From Sphingobacteriia bacterium 28-36-52 (GTDB taxonomy: Bacteria > Bacteroidota > Bacteroidia > Chitinophagales > Chitinophagaceae), in the NCBI GenBank assembly GCA_002281575.1, contig NCGN01000005.1, positions 84,837-148,836 on the forward strand: DNA of 64,000 nucleotides, given 5' to 3'. Below, piece by piece: positions 36,014-46,306 of the stretch; position 1 is the first letter of the stretch, and every line of letters begins with the position of its first letter. Under the pieces are notes generated by a model, which was not told the DNA's origin, ran no database searches, and saw nothing but the letters and a program-made list of their open reading frames with translations. A program made the translations under genes and the position numbers.

Positions 36014-36442
36014 TTACACTCGGTACCAGTCTGCTCGCCAATTTTGGATAGCCAACTTAATTGCTTTATTCGATAAGTTTTCTGCTGCGGCTTTAGTAGC
36101 TAAGGCAGGAAACTCGTCGTCTGAAGCAAAGCGCAAAGCCACAATTTGGCTCACCGATAAACCTGCTGGTAACAATTTTCCTGTTAATGCAAAGTGACGC
36201 AAGTTTTCTTCGGCTCTAATGGCTCTGTCTTGTGCCTTTAAAGCAAATATGCGCACATAAGCAAAAAAGAAACAACAGATTAATGCAATCACACAAATTA
36301 ATGATGCGGAATATTTGTTCTCCGGAGCAGAACCATTTAGGTTGATGAAGGAACCAATTAATACAGCAAGGATTGCAAAGAAGGTAAGACCATGCCATCC
36401 AAATACCAATTGACTGTGATTTTTAAAGTTTTGCTCTTTCAT
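36014..36442 (-). CDS. DUF6526 family small membrane protein
   Basis: 142 residues with two transmembrane helices (LTFFAILAVLIGSFINL and SASLICVIALICCFFFAYV), then a cytoplasmic part ending LRFASDDEFP ... NWRADWYRV. This layout matches a widespread Bacteroidota family of unknown function. It lies 26 bases downstream of the propeller regulator on the same strand, but the association is probably accidental. Confidence 0.75.
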   Translation of the reverse strand: MKEQNFKNHSQLVFGWHGLTFFAILAVLIGSFINLNGSAPENKYSASLICVIALICCFFFAYVRIFALKAQDRAIRAEENLRHFALTGKLLPAGLSVSQIVALRFASDDEFPALATKAAAENLSNKAIKLAIQNWRADWYRV

Positions 36443-36468
36443 ATATAAACGTTTAATTCAAATATAAA

Positions 36469-39378
36469 CTATTGTTCTGTAGCATCATCATTGCCTATAG
36501 CAATCAGGTAATTGAAGAGGTTCACTTCAGTAGCCAGGTTTAATTTTTTTCTAAGACGATACCGACTGATTTCTACACCTCGTACAGAAATATTCATCAA
36601 CTGTGCAATTTCTTTGGTGGTCAAGTTCATACGCAAATAAGCAGAGAGTTTTATTTCGTTGTTGCTGATATTGGGGTGAATCATTTTAAGCGATACAATA
36701 AAATTACTGTGCACTTTATCGAAGTGTTTGGTAAAATATTCCCACTCTTCATCCAACTGTTCGTCTTCGCCCAGTGTTTTAATCATTTTCTTTAACTCGG
36801 TAATAGCGTATTCGTTGTCTATTTTTTTAGTGATCTGATTTAACTCCGTCTTTATTTTAGTAAGCAACTCTCCTTTTTTAACCAAGTGCATTGCAGAGGA
36901 AGCCAATTCGGTATTTTTAAAATTGAGGTCGGCTTCTAGTTTTTCATTTCGCAAAGCAGCCAGTTCACCATCTGTTTTACTCAATTCTAGTTCGTGTATA
37001 TAAACCAACTTTTTTTGTTCTTCTTGAAAACGTAATTGTTGTTGAACAAATTTTTTCTTCTGCCAATAATATAAACCCAATAATGCAGCCACTGCTAAAA
37101 GTATATAAATAATATAAGCCCAACTAGTTCTGTACCACGGCGCTAAAATTTCAAAACTATAGTTGGCAACCGCAGACTCGTTGCCTAAATTATTGCGGCC
37201 TTTAATTTCGAAAATATATTTTCCTGGAGAAAGATTCGTGTATTCTTTTTCTGTTCTAAGACTCCATGCAGACCAATTTTTTTCTAACCCCTTTAGTCTA
37301 AAACTGTATTCAATATTATTTAAAGATCCATGCTGTGATGCAGCAAAATCAATTCGAACACTATTAAAATCATAGTTGATTAAAGGAATACGCTCTTCTA
37401 GTTGAATAGCTGGCAGGTCTAGCCTATTAAAATAACCGCCAAATACCAAGCTGTCTAAATCACTTCCAACTTTCAAAGACCTTACTTGTACGGAAAGTTG
37501 TGGGGTATTTTGTTTGTATTTTTTATAATTGATATGATAAAAGCCACGCTCGCCCCCTAAAAAAATATTGTGCTCGTCTACAGGATAAATCATTTCGAAC
37601 CCACTCAGCATTTTGTTTTTTAGTTCGGGTATATCAATTAATTGAGGTTGATCTTGTGTTAAATCAATTACCCCAATATTCTTTTCGTTGATATACCAAA
37701 TATTCCCTTCTTTGTCTTCTTTTAAATAACGAATGCTTTTGTTGCCTAAAAGATTTAGGAAAAAACCATCGGGTTCAAATTGGTTGGTTTCCTTATTGTA
37801 TTGATAAACTCCGTTACTGGTAGCCAGGTTTACTTTATTTTTTATTAAAAAAACATGGTTGTTTAAAGTAGAAGGAATTCCTTGTTTAATGCCATAAGAA
37901 GTTACTTGTTTATTGCTGTCAATTTTGAATACGCCATGATAAGGATGCGACACCCAGGTATTTAAATTGGCATCTACAGCAACAAAACGTGAGGACTCAT
38001 TAAAATTGGGGATAGGGGTTTGAGAGGAACCATTTATAAAGAGTAAGCCCTTGTAATTACCAGCTATGATCCCGTTACGGTAAGGAATAAAATTCCAAAA
38101 ACCTGCATAATTTGAAAATGGAACGGCCGAATTGCCCTTTATTTCAAAAGCGCCATCATGATGACCCAATAATAATTTGTCATTGATTTGTTGCAGGTTC
38201 CAGTTTTGTCCTCGGGTATTGTTTACCAACGAAAAACTTCCTTTGCTAAAACTAATGTCTTTGGCAGGTTGAAGGGGAGCCACAAATAATCCATTGGAAG
38301 TGCCTAAATAAAGTTGGTTGTTTTGTACCATGGCGGTGTAGCCAGACTCTTCATTTAATTGGGGCGATATATTTTTGATGGCACTATTATTGGCAATAAA
38401 GTCGATGCCATTATTGAGACCTAACCAGAGATTTTTTTCCTTGTCCAAAAAAATACTGAGGATATTATTGTTTTGTAAGCCTTCAGTTCTGGCAAATCGT
38501 TGGATAATATTTCCACTATGATCTATTATATAGACCCCGCCATTGGTAGTAGCAAGGGCAATCCATTCATTGTTTACAACGGTAGCTGCATAAATACGTT
38601 CATTGGAAAAAAGGGCATTATTGGGAGAGTTGATTTTTGTTAATTGGTTCTGACTAAGTAAGTACAACCCGTTTTTTAGGGTCGTAATCATTGATTTGTT
38701 TTCACCAATTGAAATAATAGCTGTTACTCCGTCTGTTTTGGGTAATTGAAGACCCCCCATTGAATTGGCTGTTAATGGAGCCAATTGATTTTTATCAAAA
38801 TAGAGTAGCCCTTTTTCGTAGTCGTGTACAATCAGCTGGTCATTGGCTGTTTCTAGGTAGGCAAACTCACCTGGAGCGGTAAAAGCCATGGCTTTGCCGT
38901 TCAAAAACCTAAAAATCTTATTAGATGTTCTAAAATAGACCCCCTTTTTATAAGAAACAATGTCCCAAACATCCCCAAAATTGCGATCTGCGTCTGAAAT
39001 GATATTAATTAAAGAGTTAAAGACCAGTTTACCGAAGGCATTGGGTGAAAAATAGCCCAATTCGTCTTGGCCCCCCACATAAATTTTGCCATCGTTGCCA
39101 ATAAGTACCGAACGAACAATGGTTTTGTTGGGTAAGGGGTACAATTGCCAAGTTTTACCATCAAAAGTTAAAAGCCCCTCATTATTGGCCAAATAAATTA
39201 CCCCCTGTTTGTCTTGACGAATATCCCAATTTTGGGCGCCAGCATTGTATTGGTTTTTTGAATAGTTGATTATTTCGGGTAACCCGATGGTATTTTGCGC
39301 CCCTATAGCCAAGGGGAATAAAAGGAATATGGTGAGTTTTTTTAGCAAGCGGTAAAAATGGTATGATGAATATAACAA
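36469..39378 (-). CDS. Membrane-spanning propeller/Y_Y_Y regulator with LuxR-type HTH
   Basis: 969 residues. A signal peptide (end GAQ) leads into two periplasmic seven-bladed propellers (Reg_prop-like repeats such as IRQDKQGVIYLANNEGLL and FLDKEKNLWLGLNNGID), a Y_Y_Y domain (~660-745), one transmembrane helix (~752-772), a cytoplasmic coiled coil and a LuxR-type HTH (LTTKEIAQLMNISVRGVEIS, ~919-938). Unlike hybrid two-component sensors there is no kinase: signal sensing and DNA binding sit on one chain. It is divergent from the SusC operon, which it presumably activates upon binding of the glucan. Confidence 0.88.
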   Translation of the reverse strand: MLYSSYHFYRLLKKLTIFLLFPLAIGAQNTIGLPEIINYSKNQYNAGAQNWDIRQDKQGVIYLANNEGLLTFDGKTWQLYPLPNKTIVRSVLIGNDGKIYVGGQDELGYFSPNAFGKLVFNSLINIISDADRNFGDVWDIVSYKKGVYFRTSNKIFRFLNGKAMAFTAPGEFAYLETANDQLIVHDYEKGLLYFDKNQLAPLTANSMGGLQLPKTDGVTAIISIGENKSMITTLKNGLYLLSQNQLTKINSPNNALFSNERIYAATVVNNEWIALATTNGGVYIIDHSGNIIQRFARTEGLQNNNILSIFLDKEKNLWLGLNNGIDFIANNSAIKNISPQLNEESGYTAMVQNNQLYLGTSNGLFVAPLQPAKDISFSKGSFSLVNNTRGQNWNLQQINDKLLLGHHDGAFEIKGNSAVPFSNYAGFWNFIPYRNGIIAGNYKGLLFINGSSQTPIPNFNESSRFVAVDANLNTWVSHPYHGVFKIDSNKQVTSYGIKQGIPSTLNNHVFLIKNKVNLATSNGVYQYNKETNQFEPDGFFLNLLGNKSIRYLKEDKEGNIWYINEKNIGVIDLTQDQPQLIDIPELKNKMLSGFEMIYPVDEHNIFLGGERGFYHINYKKYKQNTPQLSVQVRSLKVGSDLDSLVFGGYFNRLDLPAIQLEERIPLINYDFNSVRIDFAASQHGSLNNIEYSFRLKGLEKNWSAWSLRTEKEYTNLSPGKYIFEIKGRNNLGNESAVANYSFEILAPWYRTSWAYIIYILLAVAALLGLYYWQKKKFVQQQLRFQEEQKKLVYIHELELSKTDGELAALRNEKLEADLNFKNTELASSAMHLVKKGELLTKIKTELNQITKKIDNEYAITELKKMIKTLGEDEQLDEEWEYFTKHFDKVHSNFIVSLKMIHPNISNNEIKLSAYLRMNLTTKEIAQLMNISVRGVEISRYRLRKKLNLATEVNLFNYLIAIGNDDATEQ

Positions 39379-39541
39379 AAAAAGCTTGATGTAGTTTTGA
39401 TGTACTCCATTTTATTAAAAATCAATCATTTAGAAATCATGATGTAGTAATGTAGGGGCAAGTTATTCTTTCATTGAAGTAGAGTGAAATAGTTTTATGT
39501 TGTTAAAACGACTGCATTTCATTCACCAAAAAGCTTGCATT

Positions 39542-42500
39542 ATGAGATTAAGATTTCTACTGCTATGCCTCCTATTTATCATGGGTGGTTTTCTACAGCA
39601 GGTACTGGCGCAGCAAATTGCTGTAAGCGGTAAAGTAACCAATAAAACTACAGGGGAAGCACTAGCCGGGGCTTCAGTTATTGTTCAGGGTACCCAAGTG
39701 GCCACCCAAACCAATGCCCAAGGTCAATTTACCATCAATGTTGCCAAAGGGGCAGTGCTGGTAGTGTCATTTGAAGGATTTGAATCTGTAAAAAATACCA
39801 TCAATGGACCAGTAACGCTGGGTATTGCATTAGAGGTAAGTACAGGCAATACTTTAAATGATGTAATTGTAATTGGTTATGGTACCAGAAAAATAACCAA
39901 AGTGTCGGGTGCTATTTCAACGGTAAAAAGCGAAGACATTGAAAAATTGAAACCAGTAAGAACCGAAGAAGCCCTTCAAGGTAGAGCTTCAGGGGTAAAT
40001 GTGATTCAAAGCGGTACTCCGGGTTCTAAACCAACTGTATTAGTAAGAGGTATTCCTTCTTTCTCTGGTACAGACCCAATGGTTATTATAGACGGGGTTC
40101 CTCAAACATTAACCGACTTCAACTCTATTAATGCAGCTGATATAGAATCAATCAACGTATTAAAAGATGCGGCTGCAACTGCTATATATGGTGTAAAAGG
40201 GGGTAACGGGGTAATTGTGGTTACGACTAAATCGGGTCGCAAGAACCAAAAAACCGATATCACTATTAATGGTAACTATGGCGTTCAAAATGTAATCAAT
40301 ACCATTGGCGTGTTGAATGCATCAGAGTATGCTGCCATGATTAATGAGGGAAGTACCGTAGCTGGTGGTCCAGTAGTATTTTCCGATTTAAGTAAAGTAG
40401 GGGTAGGAACCAATTGGCAGAATCAAGTATTTAAAAACGCTTCTTTCCAAACGCATTCTATTGCGGCAAGAGGCGGAAGTGATAAAATGACTTATTTCTT
40501 AAGTGGTGGTTATGTAGACCAAGGAGGTATTGTTGGTGGAGATAGCAAGAGCCGTTTTAGTCGTGGTAACTTTACGGCTAACTTAAACTTCGACTTAAGT
40601 TCTAAAGTAAAACTATTGATTAACACTACTGCAGTTACTTTAACTGGTAGAGGCGTTCAAGAAAATTCATTCAACTCTATTATTGGTAGTGCCATCAATT
40701 TTGACCCAACTGTTTCTGTAATGAACACAGTTCCAAATACAGTGGGTCAATATGGATTTAGTACGTTGTTGTTATCGGAGATTTACAATCCCCTTACCAA
40801 ACTAGAAAACACTTACAATAAAAATACTGGTTCAAAAATCTACGGAAAATTTGAATTGCAGTATGATATCATGAAAGACTTGAAGTTGACTACTCGTTTT
40901 GGTTATACCAAATACGATGGCAATGCCAAAGGATTTAATCCATTGGTATTTTATGGTCCACAAAACGTAGACAACTCTATGAATGCAGATGGATCAACCG
41001 TTGCAGGTAGATTCAACAGTGTTTCTCACGAAAAAACCAGCAACTTTAACTGGACTTGGGAAACATACGCGAACTATAATTTCAAGATTAAGAACGACCA
41101 TCAATTTGAAACCGTAGTAGGTATGGCGGTTGCAAAAACTTCGGGTAATGCAGCTGGTGCTAGCAGACAAGATGTACCTTTTAACTCTTGGGATTTTGCA
41201 GATTTTACAGCAGCAACCGGAAACAACAATGCTACCAATAGCAATGCTATCAACGGATATTACTACCAATATTTCAGAAGAAACCTTTCTTATTTTGGAC
41301 GAGTTAACTACGATTACCAAGACAAGTATTTGGGATCATTAACCATTAGAAGAGATGGTTCTTATGCCTTTGGTTCTGAAAACAGGTTTGCTAATTTCTT
41401 ATCAGGATCTGCAGGTTGGGTAATTTCTAATGAATCTTTCTTTAAATCTAAAGTAGTAGATTATTTAAAGATTCGCGGTAGTTATGGTTCAATCGGAAAT
41501 GAGAATGTAAACCCTCAATATGTTTCTATTGTTACAGGAGGTCCTAGTTATGGTCCTACTGCTAATAGCAATGGATACAATTTTGGAGATGTATTTTATC
41601 CTGGGTCAACAGTAGCATCTGCTGCTAATAATGCATTGCGTTGGGAAAAGCAATTGCAAGCCAACTTTGGATTTGATGCGGCATTCCTTTCTAGAAAATT
41701 AAATTTATCAGTAGATTATTTCCAAAAGAATGTAGATGGATTATTGTTTACCCCATCTGCTTCTATGTATTTAGGTACAGTGCCTATTCCAACTGCTAAT
41801 ATTGGTTCTACCAGCACACGCGGTTTAGATTTAAGTATTAGCTACAACGATATTTTTGGTAAAGACCTTAAGTTTAATACCAGCTTAACTTTCACTACAG
41901 CTAAGAATGAAGTAACAGCTACCAATGATGATGGTACTGCAAAAATTTTAGGTGGATTCTATTTTAATGGACAAAGCCAAAACGTTACTGTGTTCGAAAA
42001 AGGAGCAACCCCTGGTTATTTCTTTGGATACAAAACAGTAGGCATATTTCAAAATGCAGCAGATATTGCTAAAGCTCCTACACAAGCGGGTGCTGTTCCA
42101 GGCGATATTCAATTTGCAGACATTAACGGCGATGGCGTGATTAATGCGAACGACCGTACAAAGATTGGTGATCCATTCCCAACATTTACCATGGGTTGGA
42201 ACTTGAGCTTAGATTATAAAAACTTTGACTTCAACATGTTTACTTATGCTTCAATAGGCAATGATATTTACAAAGCGTATGAACGTAATGCCAACTTCTC
42301 TAATAAATCAAGAGAAGTATTGGCTCGCTGGACTGGTGAAGGTTCTACCAATGATGCAAGATATCCTCGTTATTCATTTACTGATGCAAACAGTAATATT
42401 AGAGTGAGTGATCGTTATGTTGAAGATGGTTCATTTGTGAAAATCAAGAATATTCAACTAGGATATACATTCACTTCACCTACTATTAAAAAAGCGTTTA

Positions 42501-42661
42501 GCAAATTAAGGGTATATGTACAGGTAAGAAATGCATTCACTTTTACCAAGTACACCGGATTTGATCCTGAAATTGCCGGAGGAATTTTAGATACTGGTAT
42601 TGATCGTGGTGCATATCCACAAGCAAGAACCTTCTCTGTAGGCTTAGACATTAAACTCTAA
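39542..42661 (+). CDS. SusC/RagA family TonB-linked outer membrane transporter
   Basis: About 1039 residues from the ATG at 39542, which opens the signal peptide (MRLRFLLLCLLFIMGG, end LAQ). A carboxypeptidase-regulatory-like domain (~25-105: GKVTNKTTGEALAGASVIV) is followed by the plug with VLVRGIPSF and DGVP motifs, then a large barrel and a C-terminal strand ending SVGLDIKL. It imports oligosaccharides through the outer membrane with energy from TonB. First gene of the PUL transcript; SusD follows 18 bases later. Confidence 0.95.
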   Translation: MRLRFLLLCLLFIMGGFLQQVLAQQIAVSGKVTNKTTGEALAGASVIVQGTQVATQTNAQGQFTINVAKGAVLVVSFEGFESVKNTINGPVTLGIALEVSTGNTLNDVIVIGYGTRKITKVSGAISTVKSEDIEKLKPVRTEEALQGRASGVNVIQSGTPGSKPTVLVRGIPSFSGTDPMVIIDGVPQTLTDFNSINAADIESINVLKDAAATAIYGVKGGNGVIVVTTKSGRKNQKTDITINGNYGVQNVINTIGVLNASEYAAMINEGSTVAGGPVVFSDLSKVGVGTNWQNQVFKNASFQTHSIAARGGSDKMTYFLSGGYVDQGGIVGGDSKSRFSRGNFTANLNFDLSSKVKLLINTTAVTLTGRGVQENSFNSIIGSAINFDPTVSVMNTVPNTVGQYGFSTLLLSEIYNPLTKLENTYNKNTGSKIYGKFELQYDIMKDLKLTTRFGYTKYDGNAKGFNPLVFYGPQNVDNSMNADGSTVAGRFNSVSHEKTSNFNWTWETYANYNFKIKNDHQFETVVGMAVAKTSGNAAGASRQDVPFNSWDFADFTAATGNNNATNSNAINGYYYQYFRRNLSYFGRVNYDYQDKYLGSLTIRRDGSYAFGSENRFANFLSGSAGWVISNESFFKSKVVDYLKIRGSYGSIGNENVNPQYVSIVTGGPSYGPTANSNGYNFGDVFYPGSTVASAANNALRWEKQLQANFGFDAAFLSRKLNLSVDYFQKNVDGLLFTPSASMYLGTVPIPTANIGSTSTRGLDLSISYNDIFGKDLKFNTSLTFTTAKNEVTATNDDGTAKILGGFYFNGQSQNVTVFEKGATPGYFFGYKTVGIFQNAADIAKAPTQAGAVPGDIQFADINGDGVINANDRTKIGDPFPTFTMGWNLSLDYKNFDFNMFTYASIGNDIYKAYERNANFSNKSREVLARWTGEGSTNDARYPRYSFTDANSNIRVSDRYVEDGSFVKIKNIQLGYTFTSPTIKKAFSKLRVYVQVRNAFTFTKYTGFDPEIAGGILDTGIDRGAYPQARTFSVGLDIKL

Positions 42662-42679
42662 CGAAAACAAATTACAACA

Positions 42680-44191
42680 ATGAAAAAGTTCAACTATACT
42701 ATTCTAAGCTTGGCCATGGTTTCCATGCTTAGTGTCTCCTGCAAAAAGTGGGTAGACTACGATCCCAAAGAGGATTTTGTAATTACCGAAAAAGAATACC
42801 TGCGCTCTGAATCAGATTATAGAACCATGGCAGTAAGCGTGTATACGCCATTGCAGTGGTTAAATCAAGCAGTAGTAGTGGGCGAAATTGCATCGGACAA
42901 TGCAGTAGCCGGTGGCGAAAATGCATCTGATGTATTAAGCTTACAACAAATAGACGACTACACGCATACACCCATCAATAGCACTTTACAAGAGCTATGG
43001 GTAAGTGCATACGAAGGAGTGAATCGCGCCAATTATATGACACAATATAAAGCCACCAACCTTGCAGGTGCAACAGTGAACTTTGCGGGTAAGGAAGCTT
43101 TATATGGCGAAGTATATTTCTTGCGTGCTTACTACTATTTTACTTTAGTTAAGTTTTTTGGCGACGTGCCTTTGTTTGTAGACAAGCGTTTGGGCTTAAC
43201 CGACTCAAAATCTTTGAAGCGTGCGCCTAAAGCAGATGTATATAAACAAATTGAAGCAGATTTAACAGCAGCTGTTGCAGCATTACCAGCTGTGCAAGTA
43301 CAAAAAGGAAGAATTACCAAATATGCTGCACAAGCATTATTGGGTAAAGTGTATTTGTACCAGAATAAATTTACTGAAGCAGCAACCACATTAGAAGCAG
43401 TAATTACTGCCAATGCATTTTCATTGGTATCTAATTATGGTTCTATGTTTTTAGCATCAGGGGAAAATGGACCAGAGTCTGTTTTTGAAATTCAGTACAG
43501 CAATAACTCGCCTTATTATAATTGGGGTGGCGCAACAAGAGGCCAAGGAAACTATGCCGTACAACAGTGTGGTGTTAGGGGATTAAATGGATCTGGCGCT
43601 ATGCCTTATGCAGCAGGTTGGAGCACCAATTTGCCTACCGCTAATTTAGCAGCGGCATACACAGCAGGTGATCAACGAAAAGAAGTAACCATCTTAGACA
43701 TTGAAGCGTACAAAACAGCCAATCCAAGTTTCAATATAACTTATCAAGTGGCTCCATTTAAAAATACTGGTTTATACAATCAAAAGTATTTACCACGCAA
43801 GGGTGAAACATCTGGTCAAATTGAATTGAACTACACCAACAACTTCCGCATCATTCGTTATTCAGATGTGTTGTTAATGGCAGCAGAAGCATTCAATAGA
43901 TCAGCAGCACCTAATGATGCAAAAGCGTTGACTTATTTAAACAGAGTAAGAGAGCGTGCATTTGGAAATACCAGCAATAATTTTTCTGGAGCGGGTACTG
44001 CATTAAGAGATGCCATTTGGAATGAACGCCGTTTAGAACTAGCTATGGAAGGAGATCGTTTCTTTGACTTAGTAAGAATTGGTCAGGCTGCTACTAAAAT
44101 AACTGGCTTTGTAGTAGGCAAGCACGAAGTATTTCCTATACCTCAGCAAGAAGTGGAAATCTCCGGCTTACCACAAAACAGCGGCTATTAA
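42680..44191 (+). CDS. SusD/RagB family surface lipoprotein
   Basis: 503 residues. Lipobox LSVSC with C21. The SusD helical TPR scaffold is visible (GEVYFLRAYYYFTLVKFFGDVPL near ~150, AAQALLGKVYLYQNKF, NRVRERAFG and the C-terminal WNERRLELAMEGDRFFDLVR). It caps the SusC barrel and binds glycan. Substrate is inferred from the two GH16 enzymes downstream. Confidence 0.95.
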   Translation: MKKFNYTILSLAMVSMLSVSCKKWVDYDPKEDFVITEKEYLRSESDYRTMAVSVYTPLQWLNQAVVVGEIASDNAVAGGENASDVLSLQQIDDYTHTPINSTLQELWVSAYEGVNRANYMTQYKATNLAGATVNFAGKEALYGEVYFLRAYYYFTLVKFFGDVPLFVDKRLGLTDSKSLKRAPKADVYKQIEADLTAAVAALPAVQVQKGRITKYAAQALLGKVYLYQNKFTEAATTLEAVITANAFSLVSNYGSMFLASGENGPESVFEIQYSNNSPYYNWGGATRGQGNYAVQQCGVRGLNGSGAMPYAAGWSTNLPTANLAAAYTAGDQRKEVTILDIEAYKTANPSFNITYQVAPFKNTGLYNQKYLPRKGETSGQIELNYTNNFRIIRYSDVLLMAAEAFNRSAAPNDAKALTYLNRVRERAFGNTSNNFSGAGTALRDAIWNERRLELAMEGDRFFDLVRIGQAATKITGFVVGKHEVFPIPQQEVEISGLPQNSGY

Positions 44192-44212
44192 TCAACCCAC
44201 AAAAAAAATGAT

Positions 44213-46288
44213 ATGAAATCAATAAAATTTTTATTCAGCGCAGTACTGGTGGGATTGCTTTTCACCGGTTGTAGCAAAAAGGAGTTTACCGATACTTCTT
44301 TTGTAGAGTCTGCCAGCGTTCCAGATAAATTGAGCGCGTTGTTTACGATTACCCAAGACAATACTGGTTTAGTTACCATTACTCCTAACGGAGAAGGTGC
44401 TGTGTCTTATGATGTATATTATGGAGACGCCACTACCGCTCCTGCTAAAGTTCTTGCAGGAAAAAACACTACCCATATTTATAAAGAGGGGGTGTACAAT
44501 GTAAAGTTGGTTGCGTATAACGTTTCAGGAAAAACAAAAGAAGCAACCCAACAGTTAACCGTAACATTTAGGGCACCAGAAAATGTTGAAGCTACCGCAG
44601 TGATAGATGCGAGCAATAACTTTAAAGTGAATGTGACCGCAAAAGCTTTATACGAAACATTTTTTCAAGTGTATTTTGGAGATGTGGCCAATGAAGTGCC
44701 AACCAATTTTAACGAAGGACAAACTGCGAGCCATGTATACGCAGCAACTGGAACCTATACAGTTAAAATTGTAGCATTAAGTGGTGGTGCAGCTAAAACT
44801 GAAGTAACAAAAACCGTTACTATTGTAGACCCTGTGTTATTGCCACTGACTTTTGAATCTCCTACTATTAACTATGCGTTTATCAATTTTGATGGTGGTA
44901 ATTCAAGTGTTATTGATAACCCTTTTAAAACAGGCATCAATACCACCAATAAAGTAGGTAGAATGATTAAAGGAGCCGGACAGCCATGGGGTGGATCGGT
45001 ATTGCCTTTGAGCACACCAATCGATTTTAGTACCAATAAGATTTTCAGAATGAAAGTATACTCACCAAGAGTGGGTGCTAAAGTATTATTGAAAGTAGAG
45101 AATGCAGGTAACGGCGGTATCAACTTTGAAAAAGAGCGCACCACCACTGTAGCCAATGCATGGGAAGAAATTGGATTTGATTTTAGTACCATCAATACGG
45201 CCAACGTTTACAACAATATTGTATTGATTTTTGAATTGGGTACAGTAGGCGATGGCTCACCTAATTTCACTTTCTTATTCGATGATATTCGTTTGGCAGC
45301 AACTATGCCAACCAATCAATTGGATTGGCCAGTTTCATTTGATGTAGTAGGAACCAATTACACGGTTACTGATTTCGGAAACAATATTTCTGAATTAGTA
45401 AACGATCCAACCAATGCAGCCAATAAGGTAATGAAGACTACCAAACCAAATGGAGCTGAAACATGGGCTGGAACTACTATTGGAACGCCCAGTGGTTTTG
45501 CAAGAGCATTGCCAATTACCACTACTACTTCACAAATGAGTGTGCGAGTTTATTCTCCAGCAGCAGGTTTGAAAATTAGATTGAAAATTGAAGATGCAAC
45601 GGATCCAACTAAATCAGTAGAAACAGATGCAAATACAACAGTAGCGAATGCATGGGAAACATTGATTTTTGACTTTGCCAATCATGTATCAGGTACTGCA
45701 GCCATTAATGCAGCGTATCGTTACGATAAAGCATCTATCTTCTTCGATTTTGGAACTGCAGGGAATGGTAAAATATTCTATTGGGATGATGTACAATACT
45801 TAAGCACCAATGTAGTTGCAGGCGTAACATTGCCATTGAGTTTTGAAAATACTGCCCTTACTTATACATTCCTCAATTTTGACGGTGGTGATGCAACCGT
45901 AATTGATAACCCGCACAAGACTGGTATTAATACCAGCAATAAAGTGGGAAGAATGATTAAGAATGCAGGCCAACCTTGGGGAGGTTCATTTATTGAACTA
46001 GCTGGTCCAATTGATTTTAGTAAGAAGACTTTTAAAATGAAAGTGTACTCACCAAGAGTGGGCGCTAAGGTATTGTTGAAAGTAGAAAACAAAGACAACG
46101 GTGCATTGAATTTTGAAAAGGAAGTAACTACCACCGTAGCCAACGGTTGGGAAGAACTCAGTTTTGATTACAGTGCCATTAACACCGCCAACAGTTACCA
46201 CAAAATCGTATTGATTTTTGAATTGGGAACAATAGGAGATGGTAGCAGCAATTTCACTTTCTATTTTGACGATATCAATCTTTTTTAA
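44213..46288 (+). CDS. Surface glycan-binding lipoprotein with PKD modules and three tandem CBM-like domains
   Basis: 691 residues; lipobox LLFTGC with C20. Two PKD/Ig-like segments (~40-205) are followed by three beta-sandwich modules of ~150 residues: module 1 (~210-360), module 2 (~368-530) and module 3 (~540-690). Modules 1 and 3 are close copies (shared runs such as MKVYSPRVGAKVLLKVEN); module 2 is divergent but keeps VANAWETLIFDFAN. It occupies the SusE/SusF place and probably collects beta-glucan on the surface. Same transcript as SusD, 21 bases away. Confidence 0.88.
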   Translation: MKSIKFLFSAVLVGLLFTGCSKKEFTDTSFVESASVPDKLSALFTITQDNTGLVTITPNGEGAVSYDVYYGDATTAPAKVLAGKNTTHIYKEGVYNVKLVAYNVSGKTKEATQQLTVTFRAPENVEATAVIDASNNFKVNVTAKALYETFFQVYFGDVANEVPTNFNEGQTASHVYAATGTYTVKIVALSGGAAKTEVTKTVTIVDPVLLPLTFESPTINYAFINFDGGNSSVIDNPFKTGINTTNKVGRMIKGAGQPWGGSVLPLSTPIDFSTNKIFRMKVYSPRVGAKVLLKVENAGNGGINFEKERTTTVANAWEEIGFDFSTINTANVYNNIVLIFELGTVGDGSPNFTFLFDDIRLAATMPTNQLDWPVSFDVVGTNYTVTDFGNNISELVNDPTNAANKVMKTTKPNGAETWAGTTIGTPSGFARALPITTTTSQMSVRVYSPAAGLKIRLKIEDATDPTKSVETDANTTVANAWETLIFDFANHVSGTAAINAAYRYDKASIFFDFGTAGNGKIFYWDDVQYLSTNVVAGVTLPLSFENTALTYTFLNFDGGDATVIDNPHKTGINTSNKVGRMIKNAGQPWGGSFIELAGPIDFSKKTFKMKVYSPRVGAKVLLKVENKDNGALNFEKEVTTTVANGWEELSFDYSAINTANSYHKIVLIFELGTIGDGSSNFTFYFDDINLF
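44840..45295 (+). repeat. Intragenic repeat, binding module copy 1
   Basis: Encodes the first CBM-like module of the surface lipoprotein. It is about 70% identical in protein to the copy at 45830-46282 by eye, with a nearly identical DNA stretch around ACTCACCAAGAGTGGG. Confidence 0.8.
45830..46282 (+). repeat. Intragenic repeat, binding module copy 2
   Basis: Second close copy of the module, at the extreme C-terminus of the same protein. Both carry VIDNPxKTGINT and AGQPWGGS. Confidence 0.8.
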
Positions 46289-46306
46289 TTGAATAAAACG
46301 AGCATT

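Noticed and set aside
44840..46282. Module duplication read as a mobile element or CRISPR-like repeat
   Set aside because: Both copies are in frame within one gene and encode the same domain; no terminal repeats or transposase.
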